Below, in pieces: positions 33,401 to 41,387 of a stretch of 64,000 bases of DNA (positions are counted from its first letter, which is position 1; each line of letters starts with the position of its first letter). Source of the stretch: Leuctra nigra. Taxonomy: Eukaryota; Arthropoda; Insecta; Plecoptera; Leuctridae. A model generated the notes under the pieces. That model had not been told where the DNA came from and did no database searches. It saw nothing but the letters and a program-made list of their open reading frames with translations. The translations under genes and the position numbers were made by a program. The stretch covers positions 49,997,411 to 50,061,410 of the forward strand of contig OW203762.1 of assembly GCA_934045905.1 (NCBI GenBank), read 5' to 3'.

Positions 33401-36251
33401 TTTGCATGTATACTTCCGCTCTAGAAGATCCATAATGAGGTAATTTCTGTGCATCTTAGTTAGCAGTTAGGCCTAATGTCTTGTAAGCAGCCTCTCTCTA
33501 TTCATAGTTTTACAAGTGTGAAAAGTGTAGCCGCATGGAATAGCTTGCCAATCGCGATAAGCTTCAAGCAACTGCTGAGCAATTAATAATTCTGAATTAC
33601 TCATTGTAAGTCAGGCGCATGAATGCAATCACTCTGTTAATCAGCTCAGGCTGGAATATTAGCTGGATGTGCTAAGTGTTTCTAGCATGACTAATATTCG
33701 AATATATCACTGATAAAAAGAATGGCGCAGCACACAAGTTTGTCATCGCCTGTCAGTGAAAAGCTACAAGTTTGATGAACTTCAGTTACTTGGTTGATGA
33801 TTCATTCATTTAATCATTTGTCTTGCTCATAGCAGGGACACACTGAATGTGGAAGAGCAGATTTTCTGTCCGAGATCTGTTTTTATCTGTGCCATAAGAA
33901 AATTGAAATACATTCTGCATGACTCCATCTTTGGGGTATATTTTTATTCACTATGAGAATCGAAAAAGGTCTGCTATTCAGATCAACTGGATTTTTAAAG
34001 GACGAAATATTGTACTATGTAATAATAAATAAGTTTACGTAAGTTCAAAGAATTGTCTTATTTTATTTTTAAAGAACTTGCCAACTGAAGAAGAAATGGT
34101 GCATTTTATTTAGATTTCAGTTCCCTTTTCTCGCGGTACCAAGAAATAATACTATAGAAACAGCAGTGCCTAGAGGTGATCTTGTTCTTTGCTCTGTAGT
34201 TTTTTTTCTACGTAATACGAGGCACTCAACTTTTTATTGACAATAATGTATATTTTCTAATTTTTAATGCATTTTCTTATTGTTTCCTTACACGATATAT
34301 TGCATTGAGTCGTTAATAAACCATTGCCAATCGATTGTCAATGAATAGGTAAACAAAAGGCAATTGTTTCAGCAGTCCTCTGATGTTCTCTCACAGGTTT
34401 CTTCCCTTTTGCAATTGAATAATTTGGGTACAATTCGATTAATAATAAATTTCTTGGAAAGTGTTAAATTAAAAATGCGTTGATAAGATAAGCGCTCCGC
34501 GCGAGTGACATTGGGTGACTCTAAAGTTCAATGTGTGATGAATGAATTATTATAAATCTGCGTAGTAAAGTAAGATGCGTGTTGTGACGTCACGAGAATG
34601 CCGTCTGGTTTCCAGCTGCAAGATGTGAATGAAACGGGAAACATAGCACATTGCCACGCAGCGGATCATCGGCACACCAAATCACCCAATTGGCAGCGCA
34701 TTTGATAACTATTTCATTCCCAAGGACTTGGCAAGCTTGTCTTGAGATTTCGCATCAAATTGATCAATGAAAACGCATTATAAAGCACTTACACGTGTTG
34801 GCTACGGATATTTAAGTGGTTCCGACGCTTGTAATTTGTTGAATTCACGTCGTGTGGAGTAGGAGTAGAACATGTCAATAATTTAATTCTGTAAGTTCAT
34901 TCTCATTTAGAACAACATGTTTCATTGACGGAATAAAGCCGCGAATCACGACCGCGTGATTAAAAAGAGTTATGTGATTGTGAGATTGTTTTACATTATT
35001 ATTACAATAATAATAAAGACATAAAGTTCTTTTAAAACCCGGCCTGATAGTTGGACGTATATTTAACTTGCCCGCTTCCGGTCGGGTCAACGCTTCTCTT
35101 CACTCATATGAAAGAGGAATTATAAATAGCTCGGAAAGACAACACTCAAAGAACTGATGTTACAAGAGCTCCCGAATAAACTGGCGAATCTCCTGGCTGG
35201 TGCAATAACATGGCCGCTGCGACCACGGCAAGTCCGAGCCTGGTCAGGAGCTGTCCCACGGTCAGGACTTCGCCGTCCGCGCGACAAACCTCAGCCGGCG
35301 GTCGACAACGCAAATATTATTCTTGCTGCGAGGAGAGATTTCAAAATACCTTTTCGATCCCAAAGACAACACACTTTGACTGCAGCAGTGTTATGTTTAC
35401 GAACCACTGCTGGAAGCAAGTAATGGACCGACACGAAAGATTCAACTCATAGCCCAGGGATCTGTGCGATTGTTACTAACTTTATTTTGCGATTTATGAA
35501 AGGAAATCGACATATTATGGAGTAAAAAGAGATGAGTTTGTACTGACCCGTCCTTCTGCTCCGCCGCTCTGTCACGTTGCCGTCGGTTCTTGAACCAGTT
35601 GGACACTTGCGTCGTGGTCAGTCCCGTACCCTCGGCCAACTCCCTCTTCTCCCGGGGACTCGGATAGGGATTGTGGGAATACCAATCCCTCAACACCGAC
35701 CTGGACTTCTCCTTGAAGCAATAGCTCGTCTCCTCGCCGTCCCAGATGGTCCGCGGCAGCGGGAACTTCCGTCGCACTCGGTACTTCCCCACCGCGCCCA
35801 ACGGCCTCCCGCGCAGCTTCTCGGCTTCCACGTAATGCGCCTTGAGCCACAACGCCTGTAGCTTGTTGTGGTTGTGCGTCGAGAAGGTGTTGCTTTCCAG
35901 GATGCGGTAGAGGTCCTTGAAGTTCCCGCGGTGGAACGCGACGATCGCCTTCGCCTTCAGGACGCTCTCGTTCTTGTGCAGTTTCTCGCACGCGGGCAGC
36001 GACCAGAGGAATCTGCCGAGACGCTCGATGTTCCCGGACTGCTGGAGGACCTCGCAGACGCACGCGACCTGCTCCTGCGTGAACCCGAACGACGGGAGCA
36101 GCGGACTCATGCTGGCGCCCGGCGGTGGCGAGTGCTGGTGCGCGGACTGTTGGAAGTGATGCGACGGGCCGAGCATCGTCACTCCGCCCGACAAGTCGGT
36201 CATCTGGTGGTGGTGCAGCACGCCGCCGCCGGCAGGGGGCCCCGCCAACAT
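15210..36251 (-). CDS. so: sine oculis (SIX1/2-class homeobox transcription factor), three coding exons
   Basis: Join of 35548-36251, 16188-16326 and 15210-15437 on the minus strand, 356 residues. The SIX domain (about residues 54-168) begins with [18 protein letters not shown] and holds [19 protein letters not shown]. The SIX-type homeodomain (about 169-228) follows with [16 protein letters not shown] and the recognition helix [17 protein letters not shown]. The match to the SIX1/2 class is near residue-for-residue; So works in the nucleus with Eyes absent and Dachshund in the retinal determination network (family knowledge). Exon 1 ends in phase 2 at a GTCAGT donor, exon 2 enters in phase 2 and ends in phase 0 at CAG/GTAAAC, and exon 3 runs to TGA. 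The tail is rich in S, N and A and ends LLHDYHSL. The start is uncertain. The frame is open further upstream (to about 36350) without an ATG; 36251 is the first ATG, in weak context, and an upstream coding exon is possible. Confidence 0.93.
15959..16042. repeat. 84-bp inverted repeat in so intron 2
   Basis: Ends are GTACACCCACCTCCAAGTG and CACTTGGAGGTGAGTGTAC, about 20-bp arms with one or two mismatches around a 40-base loop. The outer GTACAC resembles the 221-bp element at 3211-3431. It could be a tiny non-autonomous element or a hairpin RNA; nothing decides between them. Confidence 0.55.
16188..16326 (-). CDS. so: so exon 2: serine/asparagine-rich linker
   Basis: 139 bases coding [19 protein letters not shown], then a D/S/E-rich stretch ending [10 protein letters not shown]. 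The acceptor is TTGTGTTCCAG/C and the donor CAG/GTAAAC. Entry phase 2 and exit phase 0 both agree with the flanking exons, which is the main support. Similar S/D-rich spacers follow the homeodomain in insect So proteins. The intron side of the acceptor is unusual: only four bases (CCAG) separate the exon from a 25-copy tandem array, so the whole polypyrimidine and branch-point region is repeat unit 1. Confidence 0.82.
16331..17180. repeat. 34-bp minisatellite, 25 tandem copies
   Basis: Exactly 25 units of 34 bases starting AACACAAGTCACAG and ending CTTGCACGTTGTC, then a 9-base partial copy (17181-17189). I see only two variant bases: A for C at 17070 and G for T at 17179. The array starts four bases outside so exon 2. 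Because 34 is not a multiple of three and the unit has no stop on the plus strand, it makes long open frames (up to 370 codons) in all three plus frames; these are artefacts. Confidence 0.97.
17187..17468. mobile_element. 282-bp inverted-repeat element next to the 34-bp array
   Basis: Perfect 21-bp terminal inverted repeats whose inner part is GCAGAACTGAGACATCTC. The terminal motif recurs inside the element, near 17265, 17333 and 17385, as GTTCTGTACTGAGACATC with small changes. The left terminus overlaps the partial last copy of the array. No coding capacity and no clear target duplication. It is probably a small non-autonomous DNA element or a satellite seed. Confidence 0.6.
19107..19306. 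mobile_element. 200-bp TIR element (MITE-like)
   Basis: Termini GTCTGTCCCATGCTAACG and the inverse CGTTAGCATGGGACGGAC, about 20 bp with one or two mismatches. The interior is AT-rich and non-coding. The superfamily is not clear and no target duplication is obvious. Confidence 0.6.
20906..21194. mobile_element. hAT-type non-autonomous element, 289 bp, with 8-bp target duplication
   Basis: Starts CAGTGGCGGCTATT and ends AATAGCCGCCACTG, a 14-bp perfect inverted repeat. It is flanked on both sides by TATTCGAC (20898-20905 and 21195-21202). CAGTGGCGG termini with 8-bp duplications are characteristic of hAT elements. No transposase remains. Confidence 0.88.
21997..22016 (+). other. G-rich run able to form a G-quadruplex
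   Basis: Three blocks of five G separated by single A, then GG, within a wider G-rich stretch from 21963. The interval meets the usual G4 pattern if the G runs just upstream (21965-21970) are used as the fourth block. It lies in so intron 1. Confidence 0.4.
22250..22760 (+). repeat. dispersed repeat copy (GTGTAACGCGTTGATGAGCG family)
   Basis: Begins near AACACTCTGTGTAACGCGTTGATGAGCG and ends in CAAATTTCAGATCGATTTG, then an A-rich tail with CAAACAAACA-like runs. The same start and end words occur at 49037-49860; the start alone occurs at 63752 and, degraded, at 47559. The middle has short blocks in common with the 49-kb copy (GACAGATTAG, TTGATCGATC). Probably a non-LTR retroelement or SINE-like family of unknown class. 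Confidence 0.6.
23346..24084 (-). mobile_element. 5'-truncated LINE insertion with 11-bp target duplication
   Basis: The insert is 23357-24073, bounded by the direct repeat AATAAATACTT (23346-23356 and 24074-24084). On the minus strand it starts inside the reverse transcriptase at LADDQVV, the catalytic A-D-D, and runs to a stop near 23410. It ends in a (GAA)n tail, seen as TTC repeats on the plus strand. 5' truncation, microsatellite tail and target duplication together are the signature of target-primed reverse transcription. Confidence 0.9.
23409..24082 (-). pseudogene. LINE reverse transcriptase C-terminal part (truncated)
   Basis: Uninterrupted frame of about 220 codons with no start of its own. 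It holds the LADDQ catalytic block, HFKYLGYDI, the LYGSEAWTL block, [15 protein letters not shown] and GRPRKRW near the end. These blocks mark the C-terminal half of the RT of RTE/Jockey-like non-LTR elements. The frame is intact, so insertion is fairly recent, but the piece lacks endonuclease and the first half of the RT and cannot act. It lies in so intron 1 in the same orientation as so. The clade cannot be settled from this fragment. Confidence 0.88.
25842..26657. mobile_element. 816-bp TIR element with GGGCCC ends
   Basis: Perfect 20-bp inverted termini GGGCCCTCATTCACGTACAT. Subterminal regions carry repeated GGTAAG and CCCCGGGGTA motifs in both orientations, as transposase-binding subterminal repeats do. 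GGGCCC is itself a palindrome, so it may be part of the terminus or a 6-bp target duplication. No coding frame of note. The superfamily is uncertain; GGGCC ends occur in PIF/Harbinger-like elements. Confidence 0.72.
26805..27003 (+). repeat. 5' LTR of the gypsy element
   Basis: 199 bp, TG...CA ends, same length as the 3' LTR and no difference seen between the two. It includes GAATAAAGAAG, a possible polyadenylation signal, about 90 bases before its end. Confidence 0.95.
27004..27021 (+). promoter_or_regulatory. candidate primer-binding site of the gypsy element
   Basis: TGGTGGCGGCGCGTGAG starts immediately after the LTR end. TGG complements the CCA end of a tRNA, as expected for minus-strand priming. 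Which tRNA is used cannot be told here. Confidence 0.55.
27082..31032 (+). CDS. gag-pol polyprotein of the gypsy retrotransposon (1316 aa)
   Basis: The frame is open from before 27000, but 27082 is the first ATG and has good context (AAAATGG). Gag is followed by two CCHC-type zinc knuckles (residues about 246-280; the second is [14 protein letters not shown]). The aspartic protease has DTGAD at 331. The reverse transcriptase has HMDDV at 609-613 in place of YMDD, a common variant. RNase H has its first catalytic Asp at 757 and TDHLPL further on. The integrase has an HHCC zinc finger (H981, H984, C1014, C1017) and a D1058, D1097, E1133 triad with D-35-E spacing. The C-terminus is basic ([14 protein letters not shown]). 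Gag and pol share one frame. All catalytic residues checked are present and there are no internal stops. Proteins of this type are often labelled K02A2.6-like in animal genomes. Confidence 0.96.
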   Translation: MVLGDEANVHVQQQPLPQADSTTQLQPPPKFDFTDPQTWTRWIRRYERFRISSCLDKASKSRQVHHLIYCMGDEAEDILLSMELTALEEDDYELVVEKFNSHFVKRRNVIFERAKFHQRKQEEGESAAEFITSLYTLVKHCAYGALQEELIRDRLVVGLRDTKLSETLQMDAELTLKKAIDKVRVHEDIRGQQKILRGLESNDANVDMVKSNKPKFQHSGARSHQQQEHFKPSSSYSGQNKSADRCTRCGRTPSHPIRDCPAREVKCRSCNIMGHFEKHCRSKKKQSTVHEVRTGGQQPEVYLGTIDGDTTDDPWFVTLLVNGKRTQFKIDTGADVTVLSEEEYKSRFSKHKLSPTTKTLLGPGRATLDVKGQFKATFQVKQNKSVQDIFVVSNLSSALLGRPAIRSLNLVQQIHAVKQIDPLSQGDVKKEYPSLFTGLGELKGEYKIRLQAGAEPFAIAVPRRVAIPLLPKVKEELEKMEKAGVISKVDEPTDWCAGMVVVPKKNGNVRICVDLTHLNRSVQRERHIMPAMEETLGHLGRATVFSKLDANSGFWQIKLSEESRKLTTFITPYGRYWFNRVPFGITSAPEVYQRKMSELLEGLPGVVCHMDDVLIFGETRKEHDQRLSAVLTAISNAGVTLNEAKCEFGVSTVKFLGYILGESGVKVDPSKTSAINLMKSPKDVSGVRRLLGMTNQLMKFVPNLAVMTKPIRELLSGDNFQWGAPQEEAFTKIKEKLTTTPTLMFYDVNREIRLTTDASSFGLGCVLEQLDESNVWRPVAYASRSLTDTETRYAQIEKEALGIVWACDRFQNFLIGKQFHVHTDHLPLVPIMLKKSLSDLSPRILRMRMKLMRFAFTISHVPGKDLHTADTLSREPVEIASAQCCEFEAEINECVDQVIGELPATDARLDEIRKAQQEDRTSQQVKRYIADGWPSKRDLAANAAPFFQERGNLTVQQGLLMKDQRLYIPGSMQKEILHRIHEGHLGINKCRERARQSVWWPGMSQHIIDVVNKCQHCLEHRENPQEPLLTTPLPERAWQRVAMDLFQLKEHKYLIIVDYYSKFPEVLLLDKTTSKYVINRIKSVFARYGIPEEVVSDNGPQFSSDEFRRFATTYGFKHVTSSPRYPKANGLAERTVKTMKGILQKSEDVYLGMLAYRSTPLASGRSPAQMLMSRQPRTTLVTASDNLLPNQINTQAWRRREEARKAKQKHDYDRRHRARELPPLELGSHVYVTDQKKYGQVIAAGTTPRSYHVETSEGTLRRNRVHLMPSPKPDVPGPAAADEPQDEPQDEPATPPGAYRSRRGRVIQRPQRFNDY
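31105..31114 (+). promoter_or_regulatory. polypurine tract of the gypsy element
   Basis: AAAAAGGGGGA directly abuts the TGTGATG start of the 3' LTR, the normal place for plus-strand primer formation. Confidence 0.8.
31115..31313 (+). repeat. 3' LTR of the gypsy element
   Basis: 199 bp, identical by eye to 26805-27003, starting right after a purine tract. Confidence 0.95.
31376..31467 (+). repeat. partial second copy of the gypsy LTR 3' end
   Basis: 92 bases matching the last part of the LTR from AATAAAGAAGACTACC to AACAACACA, 62 bases beyond the complete 3' LTR. The spacer is AT-rich and contains another ACAACACATG word. It is either a solo remnant of an older copy, a recombination product, or an assembly duplication. 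Confidence 0.85.
31491..31549. repeat. dispersed repeat shared with 1454-1512
   Basis: AACAATTTTCTC through CTCACTTTTTTCAGGAATAG is nearly the same at both places over about 58 bases. Inverse words (CCCTATTCCTGAAATAAG) occur left of the gypsy insertion at about 26706. This suggests that both flanks belong to one older element family. Confidence 0.55.
31594..31640. repeat. 47-bp perfect palindrome
   Basis: Two 23-base arms, ATAAGTAGTGAGATCTCTAT plus CAA and its inverse, with one central base. It lies in the repeat region right of the gypsy element and may be the centre or end of a fold-back MITE. Confidence 0.8.
32193..32700. mobile_element. hAT-type non-autonomous element, 508 bp, with 8-bp target duplication
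   Basis: Starts CAGGGCCGTATTA and ends TAATACGGCCCTG. It is flanked by ACAACATG on both sides (32185-32192 and 32701-32708). The interior has a direct duplication about 129 bases apart (TTGATTTCAAAG...GCCCTGCGGGGC at 32276 and 32405) and a run of about 20 G at 32633-32650. The words GCCTAGGGCCTACGAA appear near both ends. No transposase. Confidence 0.9.
35121..35128 (+). promoter_or_regulatory. candidate TATA box, plus strand
   Basis: TATAAATA, with an ATG at 35157 opening an 88-codon frame that I do not recognise. The 35160-35330 stretch is GC-rich against an AT-rich intron. It could be an antisense promoter or simply a conserved regulatory patch near so exon 1. Confidence 0.2.
35548..36251 (-). 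CDS. so: so exon 1: N-terminus, SIX domain and homeodomain
   Basis: 704 coding bases, 234 codons plus two bases. The first 50 or so residues are low complexity (G, P, H, with an HHH run), as in other insect So proteins. The SIX domain and homeodomain are uninterrupted, so this exon alone holds all DNA- and Eya-binding parts. The donor is GG/GTCAGT at 35547-35542. Read onward, the intron soon leaves conserved sequence. GC content and CpG density are far above the surroundings, consistent with a conserved developmental exon and promoter-proximal CpG retention. Alternative in-frame starts lie at the Met of HHHQMTDLS and of GVTMLGPS. Confidence 0.93.
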
Positions 36252-36319
36252 CGGGAGACCGACCGGGAGACTATTCTTGGATCGCACGGCAGTCGATGTT
36301 TCCCAGTCGAGATGCACAC

Positions 36320-39300
36320 AGTCGGCTTCACGGAGTAACGCGTTGTGTTCGACTAGTTACACGCAATGCGTGGATAGTTCCACACGTGACACATGACACT
36401 GAGCAAGCTGTTGGAACACGGACACAATCACATGATGTCACACGCCGGCGAGATGCTGCGGCTCCGGATGAACGTCCGTCTCTCGTGGCGATCTCGACAC
36501 TTCTGTCTTCCAGCCAGTCGACCGCGGCCTCCAACAGTTGCCGTCGACACCTCGCGCTCTCATTGGCTGCTGGAGACATGGCGACCTGACGTGCAGCTCG
36601 ATGCCGCGCGCCCATTGGCTGTCGCGGACGTGGAATTAGGCGGGGCCAACACGCGATGCGAAACTGACAGATCATAAACTGTCAAAAACCACGTGGGGAT
36701 GCATTGTTGTGCGTTATTTATACGTCTAGGGGAGAATATTGAATACAATTATTCACACGGATTGCGAGGAGACGTGAAATATTCGCCACTTCCGAAACTC
36801 TCATTATCAAAAACAAACAAATTCCAATCAACACGCGAACAATATCCCTTCATCTATCTCTAACACACTTTGTTTGTCTTATTATTGCGTAATAATTATT
36901 CTGTTATTTGCTTCTAAAATTCTATCTTACCTTACTACAATCTACATTATTTGCCTACCTATATCGAGCGAGAATAATTTTATATTTTACATAACTTTAC
37001 CCAAATTGGATCAAGGAAACAAACTATTCCAAATGAAAGAAACCCTGGTGTTGAATAACCCTCCATATTATAATAAAATGTTTACCTCCTACCTATTCCA
37101 ATATGTACAAATTCTGTTGGAAGCAATGGATGAAGATTATTGAAAATATTTCTTTGTTATTAAAATAATATTTTGATTAAGTCTGTAATGTAATACTAAA
37201 TAGATTTTGTGAGAGTTTCATCTTATCGTGATTAATTTTACAAAGCTTCAAGTTACGGAGACGTTCAAGTTACGAACTTCTGTTGTTTTTATCAACAAAC
37301 CAAAAGAATAAAATTTCCCCGAAGACGAAGATTAAAGGTGTTGGCTCGTTGATGGAAATAAATAGATGTATTTTTGTATAATGTGAGTGATTCCTCTTCG
37401 TATAATCTCTGAAGCAAAAATAAAATGTTTTGGAAGGGACACGAAATGTTGAAAAAAATTATATTATCATTTGATTTCTTAAACATTTAAAACCATGTTG
37501 TGCTGTGGGTCTTTCGACGTATTCATATTGCTTTTGCATGAGAAATCACTCATTGCTTCGACCATGGTTATAACATCTCCCAAAAGCAAAGAATCATGGC
37601 TATGTATTGTATATATGTATTGTATTGAATGGTGCATTGAAGATGGTGCATTGAAGATGGTGGTAACAATGAGGGGTGTCTCGCATGCTAACTAATAAAT
37701 ATTCAGAAAAATCCACATCCAAATAATATGGATTTCTATTTTCAAGAAATAAAACGGGAAATGAAATTATTTATCTGCGTCTGACAACATTTTGAATCCC
37801 TTCCAAAACATGTTATTTTTATAAACAAACATGTAACGTGAGCTTGGGCACGCAGCACATTGTTGTGCTAAATGTTTGACTGCATGAAGTAGCTGATTGG
37901 GTTGATTAATCATGGTTTGGTTATCCTACACCTGAGCAAACAACAGAGCAACAGCTGATGGACCGAGCAATCAACCTCCCGCCTCCAATACACCCGCTTT
38001 ATTACCCGTGACAACAGACTATTACCGGCCGATTACTTACCGACAGCAGGCAGTCGTTCCTCATCATAATATTAACTTTATTACTTTAAATAAATGCTTA
38101 TTGGGCGATCTTGATCAGCATCGCGTCTCTGGTGACTTCAAAGAAACTAAGTAGAACCATTTAATCGAAAACCTACATTTTTAATCAAACTACCTATAAT
38201 CATAATACCTATAAAATGTATTATCAAACCATTGTAAAAGTGTTCAAAAGCGATTCTCTGAAAGAAATGTTAAATGACTACACCCTTGCCGAAGCAATGA
38301 AATACCAATACCTACGATTTGATCAGAATACCAATAAGAGTTGCTCAAAGATCTTAGCGTGCCTGAAGACAGTCATATTTCTTGATTATGTACAAAAGAA
38401 GCGTCAATTTCATAACAGCATTTGAGTATAATCTCGGTTTTGCATCCGTCGGATCTTGATCTTGATATCGGATTGATCCGCGATTCCCAGTAAATTGATT
38501 AATAAATCTAACATATCCACCCTTCTCTTATCTCCTCGGCTCAGCAGCAGGAAACGAAGCGAATCAGTCGTGACGGAGACCCGAGATATTATTCCGCGGA
38601 CGCTTTTTCTATCGGAGTTGTGCCAAAAGGTGGAGCTCGACGTAACGACAGAAGAGTTCCATTGCTTTCAAATGTGAACCACACCCTTGGCCAGCTCCCG
38701 ACTTTGCTTCCCCACCCAAATCCATCGCATTATCAACTGCCGACAATACAGCCGCCATGTTGATATCAATAATATTCCCAGCTGCATTCCCATTTCCCAC
38801 TCTTTGCGGCTCCCTAAAGTCAGATCACGCCATTGATTGGACAATAATCAAACACAGGGGCAAGGTGTTAAAAACTACCCTAAAAATGATTACAAGAGAG
38901 GGTTTTGCTGCATCATTGAGGTTTAATTTTGCTTTGTTATTATAACTCGCAACCCAATGACGAAAACACTAAGCGAAAATTCAATAATCAATAAATCATA
39001 CTTCGGAGAATTGTTAGACATCGTCAGGTATAAAATCAGTTAGAACTTTTAGAGTTCACAAGGAATTGTGATGTCTTATTTGTATTGTTAGCTTAATTTT
39101 GTTATTGCGGGAAGTTGGTATAATGACCTGAAATGCAACTTAGATAATAGTTATATGCAATCATGCAGGGGAAGCAATTTACTCGATAATGCGGTAAACT
39201 ATGAAGCCATAATGACGAAACCGTTTAAAATACCTACTTACATTAAACAATAGGATTAAGGATAATTCGTGGGGATTAAGATAACTGCGTCGACAAATTA

Positions 39301-40970
39301 GTTCCAAAAATGTGATAAATTCGAAGAAATTGGTTCGACGTTGGGGTGTTTTGTGAATATTCAATCACGTGATCTCGTTTTAGTCGGCAAAGTGGAGGAA
39401 ATTGGTACTAAATCTGGGCGGACAAAGGAAATTACAGAGTGTGCTGCGCCGTGCTGTTGAAGACTGAAACAAAGTGATTACAGGGAAAGTGGACGAGATC
39501 GTTCGGGCCGATATAATCAACACTCTCGTGATTATTGTTTTACGTGTTGCGGAAATCGGGGCGCTATTTAAATGAACTTTCCGTGCGTTTTTGTTATCAA
39601 CATCAGCGATGAGTCGGTATACAAAAAATGATTAAAAACGACCTCCTCGAAACCCCATAACATCACGTACAGCTGAACAAACCTCAACCTCGCCGAAATT
39701 TCATTCAGCACTTCATTAATTAAGTTGGGGGAAATTGATTGAAACTGAGTACAAAATGTTGGTCGGTGAATTGACCAGTGTTACGAATAATTAATTAACC
39801 AAAATTGTACATCTCAATTCTTTCAGACGCCTTTAGAATTATTCGGTTAAACACGATTGCATTTTGCTGTGACTTATTGTATATATCGACTCTCCTGCCT
39901 GCCCATTGGCCACTAAATTCCGCATTTTTCTTAATCAAATCATACCTAATGAAAATTTCGCAATGTATAAATTGGGATGAAGTTCTGTGAACGATTCATG
40001 ATCTATTTATGAATGAAACTCATCTATATGAGACGGCAAGGATGCTGCTGAAGTGTGGTTGTTTCAAGATCTGAAGCCCAGCCGGACACTTGAAGTGATG
40101 CAGCTCAAGTACTGGACGCGACTGCATGACTCATCGGCGAAACACCGCGCAAGTCTACCATTGAAACACTGTTTGATAGTCAATGAGTCAAGCTTGTCGA
40201 ATGTCGAGTGTCAACCACAATCAAAACTAAATCTGAATTTCATGGGAAATAGCAACGATAGTTGATTCATCTTGTTCTTTCTACCAAAAATAGTTAAATT
40301 TTTCATAAGTGGATTTCGACTCGGGGCAAAATGGAACTTTCAATAGATTTTATTGATAGTAAGAAGTATTTTATTGATATTTTGATGATCTCCATTAGCA
40401 AAATATATTAGCAAAAATTTTGTAGCAAAGAAACTTAATTCTAAATCTGAATAAAACTTGACTAATATAGAAAACCCAAGGGACAGCTATCAAACTCGTG
40501 AAGTGACTGATAACATTGCTGTTTACGTCAGAGAAGTTGTTGTCGTCGTCTTCTCATGTAAAACAAGTGTTTAATTTATTACATTTGTATGATTACGAAT
40601 TGTGGATATTAAGATTTTGATTAGTCTTTCAAAATGCATTTAACTTTGTCACCTATATACTATTATCTTTAAACGCACATTTAAATCGCTAAACGCTTCT
40701 AAAGATGATAGGGATGAAAATAGATATTCCATTGTGTAGACACGACTTCAATTTAAACGATTGTTCCAGCGTAAACCAGCGTTTAATGAAGGTCAATCGA
40801 GGTTAATGACAATAGTTTCTCGTCAATTCCGTTCCGTTAGAGGCCTTATATGCATATAATAGCCAGCGTATTAATAAGTCGTGTATAATTACTCGTGAAT
40901 CGGCGTGTTGACGGCAGAAGTGTGCTAAGTGTTGTGAGAGGAAGATATTCAGAGATTGTCTCGGAGCAAC
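36320..40970. other. upstream region of so; no gene seen
   Basis: The first 400 bases are GC- and CpG-rich and probably belong to the so promoter and leader. From 36.8 to 40.9 kb the sequence is AT-rich, with no convincing frame, transposon terminus or tandem repeat. Confidence 0.5.
36714..36722 (-). promoter_or_regulatory. candidate TATA element upstream of so
   Basis: On the minus strand TATAAATAA lies about 465 bases before the first ATG of so, followed by a GC-rich stretch (36100-36700) rich in CpG that also contains a CACGTGG motif. A start site about 30 bases downstream (near 36685) would leave a 5' leader of roughly 430 bases. Position and composition fit a promoter, but no transcript evidence is available. 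Confidence 0.3.
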
Positions 40971-40982
40971 ATGGCTCTCTTT
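40971..40982 (+). CDS. candidate first coding exon (four codons) with strong donor
   Basis: CAACATGGCTCTCTTT/GTAAGT: an ATG in good context, coding Met-Ala-Leu-Phe, then a perfect donor. Upstream at about 40880 is a TATA-like GTATAATT and a leader-like stretch. Arthropod cuticular protein genes often have an intron after the first four codons, inside the signal peptide, and this layout matches (established pattern; the link is inference). I could not find the next exon in the window, so the identity stays open and the site may be chance. Confidence 0.35.
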
Positions 40983-41387
40983 GTAAGTACCTTTTCAACT
41001 TCTCATTTCGTTCAACCTTTATTGCTTTACTTTTGTAAATAAATACAATTATTGATCAAATGTACCTACCCTATAAAAATGAATTATAACAAGAATTATT
41101 CACCTTTCTTTATGACTAATAGGCAGGTACATTTGCTAATTTTGGTAGCTTTTGATATGCATGTAAGCTAAAGCTTGGATAATTTTTTAATGTTTGAAGA
41201 ATAAATTACATTCAATAGGTTCATACTATAAACCCATACAATTAGACTATGAATAAAGATTTATTCACAAAATGCTAACAATGATGTCTAGTTTACCATG
41301 TAGTTTGTTATGCCTTCGAGCCCAAATTGTAATTTTTGTAAGGTTGTTTCTAAATTCGGTAGATATATCAAGGTTAGTGAATAGGAA

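Larger units (their letters stand above)
16327..35547 (-). other. so: so intron 1 (19.2 kb), dense with transposable elements
   Basis: Bounded by GTCAGT at 35547-35542 and CCAG at 16330-16327. From the 3' side of the gene upward it holds the 34-bp array, an inverted-repeat element (17187-17468), a 200-bp TIR element (19107-19306), a hAT element (20906-21194), a dispersed repeat copy (22250-22760), a truncated LINE (23357-24073), an 816-bp TIR element (25842-26657), an intact gypsy element (26805-31313), a palindrome (31594-31640) and a second hAT element (32193-32700). The stretches 17470-19100, 19310-20900, 24090-25840 and 32710-35100 show no other recognisable structure; so enhancers may lie there, but that is inference. 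Confidence 0.8.

Noticed and set aside
36252..36317. so start at 36317
   Set aside because: The codon there is GTG (VHLDWE), not ATG. The frame is open, but an ordinary start is first available at 36251.
35572..36589. Several long frames on both strands over so exon 1 and its upstream region
   Set aside because: Only the minus frame with the SIX domain and homeodomain is conserved; the others follow from high GC.
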